Position numbers and translations under genes: made by a program. From Bacillus sp. AFS037270 (GTDB lineage Bacteria > Bacillota > Bacilli > Bacillales_B > DSM-18226), in NCBI RefSeq assembly GCF_002585305.1, contig NZ_NUNF01000052.1, positions 6,297-70,296 of the forward strand: a stretch of DNA of 64,000 nt, given 5' to 3'. The notes beneath the pieces are model-generated. The model did not search any database. It saw only the letters and a list, made by a program, of their open reading frames with translations, and was not told the origin of the DNA. This document shows positions 44,316 through 52,680 of the stretch, in pieces; the stretch's first letter is position 1, and each line of letters starts with the position of its first letter.

Positions 44316-45431
44316 CTACACTATTCTTTTTAAATCTAATACGACCTGATCTATTTCGTCTTTTGTCGTGTACCTGCCTAAACTAAAGCGAATCGCCCCC
44401 ATCCCAACTTCCTCAGTGACACCCATCTCCTTTAATACCGGTGATAATTCAATGCTTCCGGCATGACAGGCTGAACCAGTCGAGGCAGCTAGACTTGGTA
44501 TTGCCGATAACAGGTCTTGACCTATTTTTCTTACAAAACTTACATTCAAGGTATTTGGCAGCCTTTGTTCAGGATGCCCATTCAGGACAATCTGCTCCCC
44601 AAATGCATCGATTAATTGACTCCAAAAATAGTTAGTCAAATTTTCCAAATCAGGATTACCTTCCTGCTGCTTCGCGAGCTCACAGGCCTTTCCTAATCCT
44701 ACTGCAAGTAGTGTATTTTCGGTGCCGGCACGAAGGCCGAACTCATGCCCTGCTCCGTGAATGAGCGGTTCAAGTTCGATTCCGTTTTTAATATAAAGTG
44801 CCCCGATTCCCTTAGGTGCATATAGTTTATGACCGGCAATCGTGAGCAGGTCTACCTTTAGATCATGCACATTGATCGCCACTTTTCCCGCTGATTGGGA
44901 AGCATCTGTATGAAAAACAATCCCATATCTTTCAGCTATTTCCCCAATCTCTTTGATGGGCTGTAAGGTACCTGTTTCATTATTGGAGTGCATAATCGAA
45001 ATCAGGATGGTCTCATCGGTAATCGCCTTTTCGACTTCTTCAGGTAAAACTCTCCCATATTGGTCAACTCCTACGTAAGTCACCTTTGCCCCAACTTGTT
45101 CCAAAAACCTACAAGGATTCATGATCGCAGGATGTTCAATTTTAGAAGTGATGATGTGGCTGCCTTTATGCCGATTTTTAAAATAGAAGCCTTTCAAAGC
45201 CAGGTTATTTGCCTCGCTGCCGCCACTGGTAAAAATGATTTCCCTCGCCGAACTTCCGATTAAATCGGCCACCTGTTCTCTAGCATTATGCAATAACTCT
45301 TTTACGGGTTTCCCAGACCAATGTAAGGCTGATGGATTACCATAAAAGTCGGTCAGCAGCGGCTGTATTGCATCAACGACTTCAGGTGCCAATGGGGTAC
45401 TTGCATTATAATCTAGATAAATTTTTTCCAT
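44316..45431 (-). CDS. cysteine desulfurase (NifS/IscS class)
   Basis: 371 residues from the ATG at 45431 (GGAGG 8 nt upstream); an upstream in-frame start lacks a ribosome site. Takes sulfur from Cys with PLP. Signatures: YLDYNASTP, SGGSEANNLAL, the PLP Lys in IAGHKLYAPKG, and the persulfide Cys in STGSACHAGS. It lies 27 nt after the amidotransferase gene, so they are likely co-transcribed. A role in Fe-S or tRNA thiolation is possible. Its closeness to a HesB-like gene at 46710 is suggestive, although on the opposite strand. Confidence 0.93.
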   Translation of the reverse strand: MEKIYLDYNASTPLAPEVVDAIQPLLTDFYGNPSALHWSGKPVKELLHNAREQVADLIGSSAREIIFTSGGSEANNLALKGFYFKNRHKGSHIITSKIEHPAIMNPCRFLEQVGAKVTYVGVDQYGRVLPEEVEKAITDETILISIMHSNNETGTLQPIKEIGEIAERYGIVFHTDASQSAGKVAINVHDLKVDLLTIAGHKLYAPKGIGALYIKNGIELEPLIHGAGHEFGLRAGTENTLLAVGLGKACELAKQQEGNPDLENLTNYFWSQLIDAFGEQIVLNGHPEQRLPNTLNVSFVRKIGQDLLSAIPSLAASTGSACHAGSIELSPVLKEMGVTEEVGMGAIRFSLGRYTTKDEIDQVVLDLKRIV

Positions 45432-45458
45432 TATCAATTCCTCCGTTCCATCCATTAA

Positions 45459-46184
45459 TCAAACCGTTACTTTCAAACAGCTTTTAATAAATTCTACGAA
45501 CAAATTGTTCATCTGATTATTGGTGTTTGCCATGGATTCTGGATGCCATTGCACTCCCACTGTAAAAGTGCTTGGATAAATGTATTCGACAGCCTCAACA
45601 ATCCCGTCAGACGACACAGCTACTACTCGTAAATCTTTGGCCACCTTATTTATTGATTGGTGATGAAGACTATTTACTCTAAGCTGCTCCGTATCCAGTA
45701 TTTGAAATAATTTACTATCTTTTTGGATGTTCACCCAATGAGTATCGCGGCTTCTAGTAACCTTTTGCGAGTGTTGAATCGGCTCTTTGACTTGGCTTGG
45801 GATATCTTGTAGTAACGTTCCTCCTAAGGCCACATTTAAAATTTGAATTCCTCTGCATATGGCGAGCAAGGGAATATTGTTCTCTAACGCGTATTTGGCA
45901 ATGGCGATTTCAGCCAAGTCGCGCTCACGTGTAGTGGGACCTAACTGTGGATGTGGATCCTCGCCATAAAAAAGTGGGTCTACATCTTCTCCGCCACTGA
46001 GGATAATCCCGTCACAAAGCGGCATCGTTTCTATAGCTAGTTCCGCATTTATGTATGGAAGAATGATCGGTATTCCTCCATTAGCGGCGACTGTCTTATG
46101 GTAATCATGATGAACATAAACACCTTCCATAAATTGATTATGATTTACATATGCCCCTGTAATACCGATAATTGGTTTATTCAT
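45459..46184 (-). CDS. class I glutamine amidotransferase, PuuD-like
   Basis: 241 residues of the gamma-glutamyl-GABA hydrolase type (peptidase C26). Nucleophile Cys in LLAICRGIQILN; His and Glu in VGVQWHPESM. ILSGGEDVDPLFYGE is also family-typical. Hydrolyses a gamma-glutamyl amide; the natural substrate is unknown. The ATG at 46184 follows AAGGGGGAG. The desulfurase gene follows. Confidence 0.9.
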   Translation of the reverse strand: MNKPIIGITGAYVNHNQFMEGVYVHHDYHKTVAANGGIPIILPYINAELAIETMPLCDGIILSGGEDVDPLFYGEDPHPQLGPTTRERDLAEIAIAKYALENNIPLLAICRGIQILNVALGGTLLQDIPSQVKEPIQHSQKVTRSRDTHWVNIQKDSKLFQILDTEQLRVNSLHHQSINKVAKDLRVVAVSSDGIVEAVEYIYPSTFTVGVQWHPESMANTNNQMNNLFVEFIKSCLKVTV

Positions 46185-46205
46185 GAAAAATTCTCCCCCT
46201 TAGTA

Positions 46206-46514
46206 CTAAAGCCAGCCCTCATCAATGGAGCTATTATCCGCAATGGAAAAGGCTGCGTTTGTAATCGCGTGGGCTAAGGTTTCACCCGTTTCACAAACAT
46301 CATCAAAACAAGCCTCGTTTTTCCCATTTGTTTTATAGACAAAGCCTAGCTCTTTTAATCTTTCTACTAAAAGCATAGCATTTTCGAGGTTGTCTTCCGG
46401 CTGAAACTCCGAAACAGGAATGAAGATTTCCTTTTCATAATCATACCATCTGTCCCATCGATTTAGCTTCCAGCCTAGGATTCTACAAGCAAGGATTTCT
46501 ATTTTGTTCATCAT
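46206..46514 (-). CDS. Phage-ABA-sandwich-like small protein (copy 2)
   Basis: 102 residues, paralogous to 21965-22285: CRILGWKLNRWDRWYDYE, EFQPEDNLENAMLLVERLKEL, and ETLAHAITNAAFSIA. The two copies share the N-terminal block almost exactly. Start is ATG ATG at 46514 after GGAGT. Function unknown. Upstream of the amidotransferase on the same strand, spacing 21 nt. Confidence 0.7.
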   Translation of the reverse strand: MMNKIEILACRILGWKLNRWDRWYDYEKEIFIPVSEFQPEDNLENAMLLVERLKELGFVYKTNGKNEACFDDVCETGETLAHAITNAAFSIADNSSIDEGWL

Positions 46515-46612
46515 GTGTAATGACTCCTTTATTTACTAAGTTTTATTATTTTACCATTTTCATAGTTTCTCTCCTATAAAAACAGACCCAGTTCCGGCAA
46601 AAGCAAAAAATT

Positions 46613-46641
46613 TTCACAAAATCGCCACAATAGACTATACT
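46613..46641 (+). promoter_or_regulatory. sigma-A promoter of the HesB-like gene
   Basis: TTCACA (46613-46618), 17-nt spacer, TATACT (46636-46641), about 69 nt upstream of the start codon. Confidence 0.7.
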
Positions 46642-46709
46642 TGGACTTACTAACTTTTTCCGGGTTTTATATAGTTAGGAAAGGGAAAATAAGTATTGAG
46701 GTGAAAAAA

Positions 46710-47030
46710 ATGAACGTTACTATCACTACTGTCGCCAAGCAGCAACTCAAAACTCAGCTTGGTGAGGCACCAATTGTTCGAATTAACGAAATCCGAACTA
46801 CTGGTTGAGGGGCGACCTATATGTATGAACTTGCTCAGGTTGAGCAGGCAGAAAATGATGAGGTTTTTAAGATTGATGATATTACCATTCTTATTGACTC
46901 ACTGGTGATAAGTCATCTGGATGGGGATGTTGTGATTGATCACAACAAAAATTATGGCTATATCCTCAAAAACAGTTACGAGATTTTAACCTTTGGGATG
47001 AAATTAAATATGAACACCAAACTAGATTAG
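46710..47030 (+). CDS. HesB-like protein, probable selenoprotein (UGA at codon 33)
   Basis: 106 residues read through the TGA at 46806-46808. The ATG at 46710 follows GAGGTG. N-terminus MNVTITTVAKQQLKTQL, then IVRINEIRTTG, the UGA, GATYMYELAQVEQ; the same frame goes on to LTFGMKLNMNTKLD and a TAG. HesB/IscA proteins have a conserved Cys in a G-x-C-G-type motif; here the UGA is at that Cys position. A HesB-related family (TIGR01911) is known to contain selenoproteins with Sec at this Cys. A hairpin with loop AGGTT starts 22 nt after the UGA, as bacterial SECIS elements require. Alternatively it is a nonsense mutant, but the frame is intact on both sides. The C-terminal CGCG motif of IscA is absent. 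Confidence 0.82.
46830..46848 (+). promoter_or_regulatory. bacterial SECIS-like hairpin
   Basis: CTTGCTC (46830-46836), loop AGGTT, GAGCAGG (46842-46848): 7 pairs including one wobble. The loop begins 28 nt after the UGA (46808). It has G in its first two positions and a GGU resembling the E. coli fdhF SECIS loop AGGUCU, which SelB recognises. Confidence 0.72.
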
Positions 47031-47055
47031 CCCGTAAACAAAAAGGCCGTTAAAT

Positions 47056-47090
47056 AGCCACTGTACTTAAAAAGTTAACAGTGGCTTTCT
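47056..47090 (+). terminator. terminator of the HesB-like gene
   Basis: AGCCACTGT (47056-47064) and ACAGTGGCT (47078-47086), then TTCT. Perfect 9-bp stem, moderate T-tract. Confidence 0.65.
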
Positions 47091-47212
47091 CATGATATTG
47101 ATGTTTTCTTTTTACACCGACAGTCTGAAGAATTATGTAAATTCCTCTTCAATTGAATAATCATCCTCCAACTACATATGCATTAAATAGCAAAGCTTAA
47201 GGAGGTAGTAAC

Positions 47213-48277
47213 TTGAGAAATTTCCGTCAACCGGAGGTAAAGCCCTACCTAATTACAAAGTCTTTAACCCCAGAAAATCAGGAAACACCCATATATTTTA
47301 TAAATGGCGATATCGTCGATGGAAAATTATTTTACAGAAGAAACCATTTTACGTATCCTCACTTTACATCTTCCTTCTACTTTCTTCCAATTCAGGGATT
47401 CGTGCGTACCCCAAGAACATTTTCATTACCGGATATATACTCACTGCCATCGAGAACAATCAAAATGATTTTAGAGTGTTCAGGAGATAAACGTGACTTT
47501 TTTGAACCAAAAGTATTTGGAGAACAATGGGAAAAAGGTGCCATAAGTCAAGGAAGCTGGAAGGGAGTTTCTTTAAGGACCTTACTACAGTACACTGGGG
47601 TGATTGATGGTGCCAAAGAAATAGTTTTTGAAGGCTATGATTATGGTGAAAGACCTGATTCCAACCAAATAGTTCACTTTTCAAGAAGCTTACCAATTGA
47701 AACGGCTCTTGAAGCGGATACCATCATCGCTTATGAGTACAATAATCAGCCTATCCCCTTTAAGCATGGTTTTCCCTTGAGATTGATCGTACCTGGATGG
47801 TATGCCATGGCTTCTGTAAAATGGCTAAAAAAAATTACGGTGATTGATAAGGAATTTAAAGGCCCCTTTCAAACAGTGGACTATGTTTACTATCCAAACA
47901 AAGAAGATGATAGTGGGAAATTTCCTGTCACGACGATCAATGTAAACTCCACGATTCAATATCCATTAAATAGGCAATTACTGGCTTCAGGAATATACCA
48001 GATAAAAGGAATTGCGTGGACTGGAAAAGGAAGTATAGACAAAGTGGAAATTAGTTTAGATGGTCAAACTTGGGAGACCTGTCAATTACCTTCTACATCC
48101 GAAAAGTATTCATGGGTTTCTTGGAATTATCAATGGGAGGTGCTAAAAAAAGGTGAGTATACGATACAAACAAGAGCAACAGATTTCGACGGGAATGTTC
48201 AGCCTTCCAAACCATTGTGGAACCGAAAGGGCTATGGTTTTAATGCGGTTGATTATATAAAGGTTAAAGTAGAATAA
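47213..48277 (+). CDS. sulfite-oxidase-family molybdopterin enzyme
   Basis: 354 residues. Molybdopterin-binding domain (about 50-215) with the Mo-ligand Cys89 in MILECSGDKR and the substrate-site region HGFPLRLIVPGWYAMASVKWL. It is followed by a Mo-co dimerisation/Ig-like domain (about 225-350; IKGIAWTGKGSIDKVEISLDGQTWE). No signal peptide or haem domain is seen, so it is cytosolic and not a classical sulfite oxidase. The start is a TTG at 47213 with AAGGAGG. Substrate unknown. Lies downstream of the HesB-like gene but with its own region and terminator between. Confidence 0.85.
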   Translation: MRNFRQPEVKPYLITKSLTPENQETPIYFINGDIVDGKLFYRRNHFTYPHFTSSFYFLPIQGFVRTPRTFSLPDIYSLPSRTIKMILECSGDKRDFFEPKVFGEQWEKGAISQGSWKGVSLRTLLQYTGVIDGAKEIVFEGYDYGERPDSNQIVHFSRSLPIETALEADTIIAYEYNNQPIPFKHGFPLRLIVPGWYAMASVKWLKKITVIDKEFKGPFQTVDYVYYPNKEDDSGKFPVTTINVNSTIQYPLNRQLLASGIYQIKGIAWTGKGSIDKVEISLDGQTWETCQLPSTSEKYSWVSWNYQWEVLKKGEYTIQTRATDFDGNVQPSKPLWNRKGYGFNAVDYIKVKVE

Positions 48278-48303
48278 AGTCCACATTCAAATTCCACATA
48301 TGC

Positions 48304-48332
48304 AAAGGGCGGAGATGAATCTCTGCCTTTTA
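48304..48332. terminator. terminator after the molybdoenzyme gene
   Basis: AAAGGGCGGAGA and TCTCTGCCTTT, 4-nt loop, T-rich flank. It lies between convergent genes. Confidence 0.65.
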
Positions 48333-48346
48333 CATTCCAAGTTCAT

Positions 48347-49144
48347 TTATTCATATGTATACATCATCCAAAATCCAATGTCTTCAAAACCAATCCGTTT
48401 ATAAATGCCTCCTGCTTCTGGATTGTCGTAGAACAAACATAGTTCTTTTCCTTCATCAAGAAGTTGATTGCACAACTTCAGCATACAGTTAGTAGCATAT
48501 CCTTTTTTCTTATAGTTTTCTAGTGTAGCTACCCCCACCACCATGGCTGACATTGAATTTTCTGCTGCTGTTGAGGCAGTTGATACAATTTTCCCATCTT
48601 CCTTTATAAAAAATGATCGCGAACTTCCGTCTTTCAGTTCACGTAGTTTTCTTTCCAAAGTCATGGTTGATCCGTTAAACTCTGGAACAGAGTTTAGTAA
48701 TTCAACAAGTTCTTGAGCATCGTGGGGTTGTGCTTGCTGAACATTTAATAGGTCAACATTATTTGTACCAGTATTTAATTTAGTGCATTTAGCATAATAT
48801 AGTTGTCTTTTCCTTTTGTAAGGTTGATTCAGGAAGGGCTCAATTTGCGCGGTAATCCCCTTTAGACCTGACATCATCTTAAAAGTAGAATCATTAGACA
48901 TGACCTCAGCAAATCCTCGTGCATCAAATGAATCTAATGCAAATGGAATATAATTTTCCTCGAATTTTAACAAAACAGCAATAAGGTCTCCACCTTCGTT
49001 AAACTCTCCCCAAAGCTTTTGAAATTCTTGTTCATATCCATATACCTCTATGTCACCAATAATAAATAAGTTTTCAGCAGGTTTGGTTTTCAATAAACTT
49101 AGACAAACGTTATGATCATCTTTATTTAATCTTCTTATCATCAT
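48347..49144 (-). CDS. GNAT-family acetyltransferase
   Basis: 265 residues; the first half (1-130) is a degenerate GNAT-like region and the second half carries the acetyl-CoA motif: MSAMVVGVATLENYKKKGYATNCMLKLCNQLL, with CLFYDNPEAGGIYKRIGFEDIGFW. This is the two-domain FR47-like acetyltransferase layout. Acceptor unknown. Start at 49144 (ATG ATG) with GGGGGAG upstream. Single gene. Confidence 0.82.
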   Translation of the reverse strand: MMIRRLNKDDHNVCLSLLKTKPAENLFIIGDIEVYGYEQEFQKLWGEFNEGGDLIAVLLKFEENYIPFALDSFDARGFAEVMSNDSTFKMMSGLKGITAQIEPFLNQPYKRKRQLYYAKCTKLNTGTNNVDLLNVQQAQPHDAQELVELLNSVPEFNGSTMTLERKLRELKDGSSRSFFIKEDGKIVSTASTAAENSMSAMVVGVATLENYKKKGYATNCMLKLCNQLLDEGKELCLFYDNPEAGGIYKRIGFEDIGFWMMYTYE

Positions 49145-49506
49145 TCTCCCCCATTTTAAGTTCTCTCTAAGTAAAATTTCCCTTGTAATTTATTAGTATA
49201 ATATGAACCCTGCTAACATGGAAGATCTAATCCTTCTCTGTCAGACCTATATTTCACCTTCTGCTTCCGGATCATTTTTAATAAAGAAGGAAAGAGTTTT
49301 TTTGTCATTCTAAAAAAATATTTCTTTTACGTGCTAAATACTTGAAAATTATTAAAATTATGGTAATCTAATATTAATTTTTCCGTATTTTCAGAATAAT
49401 AAATTTGATTCCAACATCGTCCTCTACATTCTTCGTTTTCACCTCAAGATTTAATCCTAATTTTTTTCATTGGAACTGAAAATAAAAAATGATTGGAGTG
49501 GTTGAA
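49145..49506. other. AT-rich divergent intergenic region
   Basis: No gene, repeat or riboswitch is recognised in this 362-nt stretch. It should hold the promoters of the divergent genes at both ends, but none is clear enough to mark. Confidence 0.4.
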
Positions 49507-49827
49507 ATGTACAATTCTCAAAATGGATCTTATGAGGTTGTGAACACAAATGTTTGTCAAAGCTGCGGAAGAATCACCCTAAAACATGAAGGGGCTAATT
49601 CTGACAAAAAACAAGGTATCATTTTTCCTATCTTAGGTTGGACATTCTTTGTTATTTCTCTCATGTTTATTCCTATTTTGTTCGGAGCAGCGGCATTTCT
49701 GATGGGCTTTTTTACTTTCCATGATCGAAGTAAAGCGCACGGTGTAGTTTTAATGATGTTTGCCTCGGGAGGATTAATCCTTGGTTCACTGTTTAGCATT
49801 ATGGTATCTGGAACCTTGTTTTTATAG
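49507..49827 (+). CDS. membrane protein with zinc-ribbon-like CxxC, unknown
   Basis: 106 residues from the ATG at 49507 (GGAGTGG upstream); the upstream start at 49489 lies before that ribosome site. N-terminal NVCQSCGR looks like half of a zinc ribbon, followed by two strongly hydrophobic segments (about 40-68 and 80-103). Similar in plan to DUF4190-type small membrane proteins but not assigned. A good terminator follows. Confidence 0.6.
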   Translation: MYNSQNGSYEVVNTNVCQSCGRITLKHEGANSDKKQGIIFPILGWTFFVISLMFIPILFGAAAFLMGFFTFHDRSKAHGVVLMMFASGGLILGSLFSIMVSGTLFL

Positions 49828-49833
49828 GTTACA

Positions 49834-49864
49834 AAAGGTTGGTAGATATTCTATCAACCTTTTT
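49834..49864 (+). terminator. terminator after the zinc-ribbon membrane protein
   Basis: AAAGGTTGGTAG (49834-49845) and CTATCAACCTTT (49851-49862, one G-U), followed by T. Confidence 0.85.
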
Positions 49865-50082
49865 TTATTTTCCAAGTTATAGCTGAAGTATCAACCGAAA
49901 TATAATAAATTACTAATACAAATTAAGCCTGCGAGAAAGCTATTAATACCATTAACTTTTCTTACCATATTTTTTGTTTACACTTTTGGAGTGGAGCTTT
50001 TATTCGGTTTTTAAACAGTCATGATATACTTGGGGATATGCATTTGATAATCTAGCTATAGAACAGCAGCTTAGGAGTGTGA

Positions 50083-50865
50083 ATGATGAATTATAAGGTA
50101 GTCATCTTAGATATAGACGGAACTATAGTTCCACATGGAAAAACCGTCAGCCCCGCCACAAAGGATGCGATTCAGCGGTTAAAAGATAAAAACATGAAGG
50201 TAGTCATTGCTACGGGACGGGCTCCTTATTTTTCAAATTCTGTTGTAGAGGAAACCGGAGTAGAATCAATGGTTTTCTTTAACGGATCGTATGTTTATCA
50301 TGAAGGAAAAGAGATTTATCAAAGCGCAATTGATAAAAGTATCTTAAAAAGGGTTCATCAGTTATCTGGTGATTATCAACATCCGCTCACTTTCTTGAGT
50401 GGTTCAAGCTTTACATCAACCGACTTGAGTCACCCTTTTGTTGTTGAAGCCTATAGTCATGATCCGTGGAAACCTGTTCTAGCGCCTCCTCGTTATTGGA
50501 TGGACCAAGATATTTATCAGTTGTTCCTCCACTGTAATCTGGAGGAAGAAATTCATTATAAGGCTAAAATTCCCGAGTTGGATTTTCGCAGATGGAGCTC
50601 TGGGGCACGAACCTGTGATGTGAATCTTACGAATTCAAACAAGTCTGTTGGGATTACAAAGTTATTGGAGAAGCTTGGTATTGCTCCAGATGAAGCTGTT
50701 GCCTTTGGAGATGGTATAAATGACATTGAAATGCTCTCATTGGTAGGAATGGGCGTTGCCATGGGGGCGGCATCTGATGAATTAAAGCAAGCTGCAAATA
50801 TGGTGACTCTTTCTGCTGAAGAAGATGGGGTTGTTTACGGGTTGGCAAAGCTTGGATTAATTTAG
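50083..50865 (+). CDS. HAD-superfamily phosphatase, Cof type
   Basis: 260 residues. Catalytic DxD in VVILDIDGTIVPH (Asp10, Asp12), motif II ATGRAPYFS, and motif IV AFGDGINDIEMLSLVGMGVAMG. The cap is of the C2 (HAD-IIB) kind, typical of sugar phosphatases such as YitU/YkrA. Start is ATG ATG at 50083/50086 after GGAGTGTG; the second is equally plausible. Substrate unknown. Confidence 0.88.
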   Translation: MMNYKVVILDIDGTIVPHGKTVSPATKDAIQRLKDKNMKVVIATGRAPYFSNSVVEETGVESMVFFNGSYVYHEGKEIYQSAIDKSILKRVHQLSGDYQHPLTFLSGSSFTSTDLSHPFVVEAYSHDPWKPVLAPPRYWMDQDIYQLFLHCNLEEEIHYKAKIPELDFRRWSSGARTCDVNLTNSNKSVGITKLLEKLGIAPDEAVAFGDGINDIEMLSLVGMGVAMGAASDELKQAANMVTLSAEEDGVVYGLAKLGLI

Positions 50866-50875
50866 TACTACTTAT

Positions 50876-50907
50876 CGTTCGGGGAAATGAGTCTTATCCC
50901 CCGAACG
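50876..50907. terminator. hairpin after the HAD gene
   Basis: CGTTCGGGG (50876-50884) and CCCCGAACG (50899-50907), 14-nt loop. Long stem but no clear T-run. Confidence 0.5.
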
Positions 50908-50990
50908 ATTCCTATTTCTATTCCTTCAGGAGTTATGACGACCTCTTATCCCCCGAACATTTCCCATTTCTATTTCTACAGGAGTTATGT
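50891..50990. repeat. imperfect tandem repeat, about 46 nt, two copies
   Basis: The unit starts TCTTATCCCCCGAAC and ends TCAGGAGTTATG or ACAGGAGTTATG; copies begin near 50891 and 50943. They differ at about six positions. Intergenic, no coding potential. Confidence 0.75.
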
Positions 50991-51053
50991 AACATCCCTC
51001 CATACTATGGAAAATACTATTTCCTTCAAAAGCTTCAATCTTGTATCACCATT

Positions 51054-52109
51054 TTAAATATTGCCTTCTTCCTCCCATTTAGAAACTTCCTCACGAACCC
51101 GTGGCGCTACCTCTTTACCCAATAGCTCAATCGCTCTCATAACATCCGTATGTGGCATACTTCCTACCGGTACATGGAGCATGAACCTGGTAACCCCCAC
51201 ATTCTTGCGAAGATGAATAATTTTTTGTGCCACCGTTTCAGGGTCTCCCACATAAAGCGCGCCTTCAAAACTTCGTGCCGCATCAAAACTGGACCGATCG
51301 TAATACCCCCAGCCTCGCTCACGACCTAACACATTCATTGCTTGCTGGGTAGACGGGAAAAATTTATCAGCTGCAATCTCAGTGTCTTCTGCAATAAAAC
51401 CGTGGGAATGCGATGCTACCGTTAACTTTGAAGCATCATGTCCTGCCTGTTCCGCCGCTCTTTTATAGAGTTTAACAAGCGGTGCAAACTGGACAGGACG
51501 ACCGCCAATAATTGCAAGAACAAGCGGTAATCCTAACAATCCGGCACGAATAACTGAATCCGGCGTTCCCCCGCTGCCAATCCACACCGGCAGGGGATTC
51601 TGCACAGGACGAGGATAGACACCCAGATTATTTATTGCTGGACGATGCTTACCGCTCCAACTCACTTTCTCGGACTCCCGCAATTTTAATAAAAGATCCA
51701 GTTTCTCTTCGAACAGTTCATCATAATCTTGCAAATCATAGCCAAACAATGGGAACGATTCAATAAACGAACCACGTCCTACCATGATTTCCGCTCTCCC
51801 GTTTGATAGACCATCCAGCGTGGCAAAATCTTCAAATACCCGGACGGGGTCATCAGAAGAAAGAACAGTCACGGCACTCGTCAGCCTAATCCGTTTTGTT
51901 TGTGGAGCTGCAGCAGCAAGGACCAGAGTGGGAGAGGATGCTGCATAATCTTTGCGGTGATGCTCCCCCACTCCAAATACATCTAAGCCTACCTCATCTG
52001 CAAGGACAATTTCCGCTACGACTTCACGGAGCCGCTCGGCATGACTTATTACTTCTCCGGTCTGAACGTCCGGGGTGGTTTCTACAAACGTACTAATCCC
52101 TAACTCCAC
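51054..52109 (-). CDS. LLM-class flavin-dependent oxidoreductase
   Basis: 351 residues of the luciferase-like monooxygenase (TIM barrel) superfamily. Blocks seen: LGISTFVETTPDV, LADEVGLDVFGVGEHHRKDYAASSP, NGRAEIMVGRGSFIESFPLFG, and PVWIGSGGTPDSVIRAGLLGLPLV. FMN or F420 would be the flavin; FMN is expected in Bacilli. Oxidises an unknown substrate. The start at 52109 with GGAGG. Monocistronic. Confidence 0.9.
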   Translation of the reverse strand: MELGISTFVETTPDVQTGEVISHAERLREVVAEIVLADEVGLDVFGVGEHHRKDYAASSPTLVLAAAAPQTKRIRLTSAVTVLSSDDPVRVFEDFATLDGLSNGRAEIMVGRGSFIESFPLFGYDLQDYDELFEEKLDLLLKLRESEKVSWSGKHRPAINNLGVYPRPVQNPLPVWIGSGGTPDSVIRAGLLGLPLVLAIIGGRPVQFAPLVKLYKRAAEQAGHDASKLTVASHSHGFIAEDTEIAADKFFPSTQQAMNVLGRERGWGYYDRSSFDAARSFEGALYVGDPETVAQKIIHLRKNVGVTRFMLHVPVGSMPHTDVMRAIELLGKEVAPRVREEVSKWEEEGNI

Positions 52110-52260
52110 CTAAAATTCCTCCTATTTTTACTCAAATTATGTAAGTAATTATGACAGACTCATTCTATCATAGTTTGTTCAAGTCTATAGCCATCCCTAG
52201 CTCAGTTAAAATAATTTTGGGGTAGTTTACACATAATACAGAAAAAAGGTGTGTTATTTC

Positions 52261-52548
52261 TTGGATTTCCCTTCCATTCAGATGAATTTTTGGGATGCTG
52301 TGTTTGCGATCCCAATGATTATGATGTTAACACAATTCATTAAGGTTTATTTTAAAATCCCCAAATGGTTTGTCCCTACGATTGCTGTTTTATTCGGACT
52401 TGGTATTTCCATTTTTATTAGTCACAAACATAGCTTTATCTCTGGTCTTTTCATGGGCTGGTTTTATGGATATGCGGCGATTGGCTCCTACGCTTCTTTA
52501 AAAACAAACCTTGTTGCGTATCGAAATAAAAAAAGTGATAAGTATTAA
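52261..52548 (+). CDS. small membrane protein, holin-like topology
   Basis: 95 residues if started at the TTG at 52261 (AAAAGGTGTG upstream at good spacing); the frame also has a GTG at 52249. Three hydrophobic segments (about 10-27, 36-57, 62-85) and a basic tail (RNKKSDKY). Size and layout resemble phage holins, but no phage genes are near and no family was identified with certainty. Confidence 0.5.
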   Translation: MDFPSIQMNFWDAVFAIPMIMMLTQFIKVYFKIPKWFVPTIAVLFGLGISIFISHKHSFISGLFMGWFYGYAAIGSYASLKTNLVAYRNKKSDKY

Positions 52549-52627
52549 AAGAAAAGGAAATCTTTCGTAATCAGTCTACGATAGATTTCCTCCCTTTATA
52601 TAATATGGAAAAGTATAAATCGACTTT

Positions 52628-52680
52628 GAGAAATGTCCAGCTCAGGCCATACCCAGCTGAACAGAGCGCTTGCGCTTTTC
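52628..52680. repeat. degenerate copy of a Bacillus interspersed repeat
   Basis: AATGTCCAGCTCAGGCCATA followed by AGAGCGCTTGCGCTTTTC. From memory, elements starting TGTCCAGCTC and ending GCGCTTGCGCTTTT are dispersed in Bacillaceae genomes. It lies right after the stop of the gene at 52681 and the GCGCTTGCGC part may terminate it. Confidence 0.55.

Noticed and set aside
46821..47030. A 69-codon gene starting at an internal ATG
   Set aside because: It has no ribosome site and is the C-terminal part of the HesB-like frame that continues through the UGA.
52249..52548. Prophage remnant suggested by the holin-like protein
   Set aside because: No lysin, portal or other phage genes are near, and the wall hydrolase at 54520 has a signal peptide and LysM as in host enzymes.
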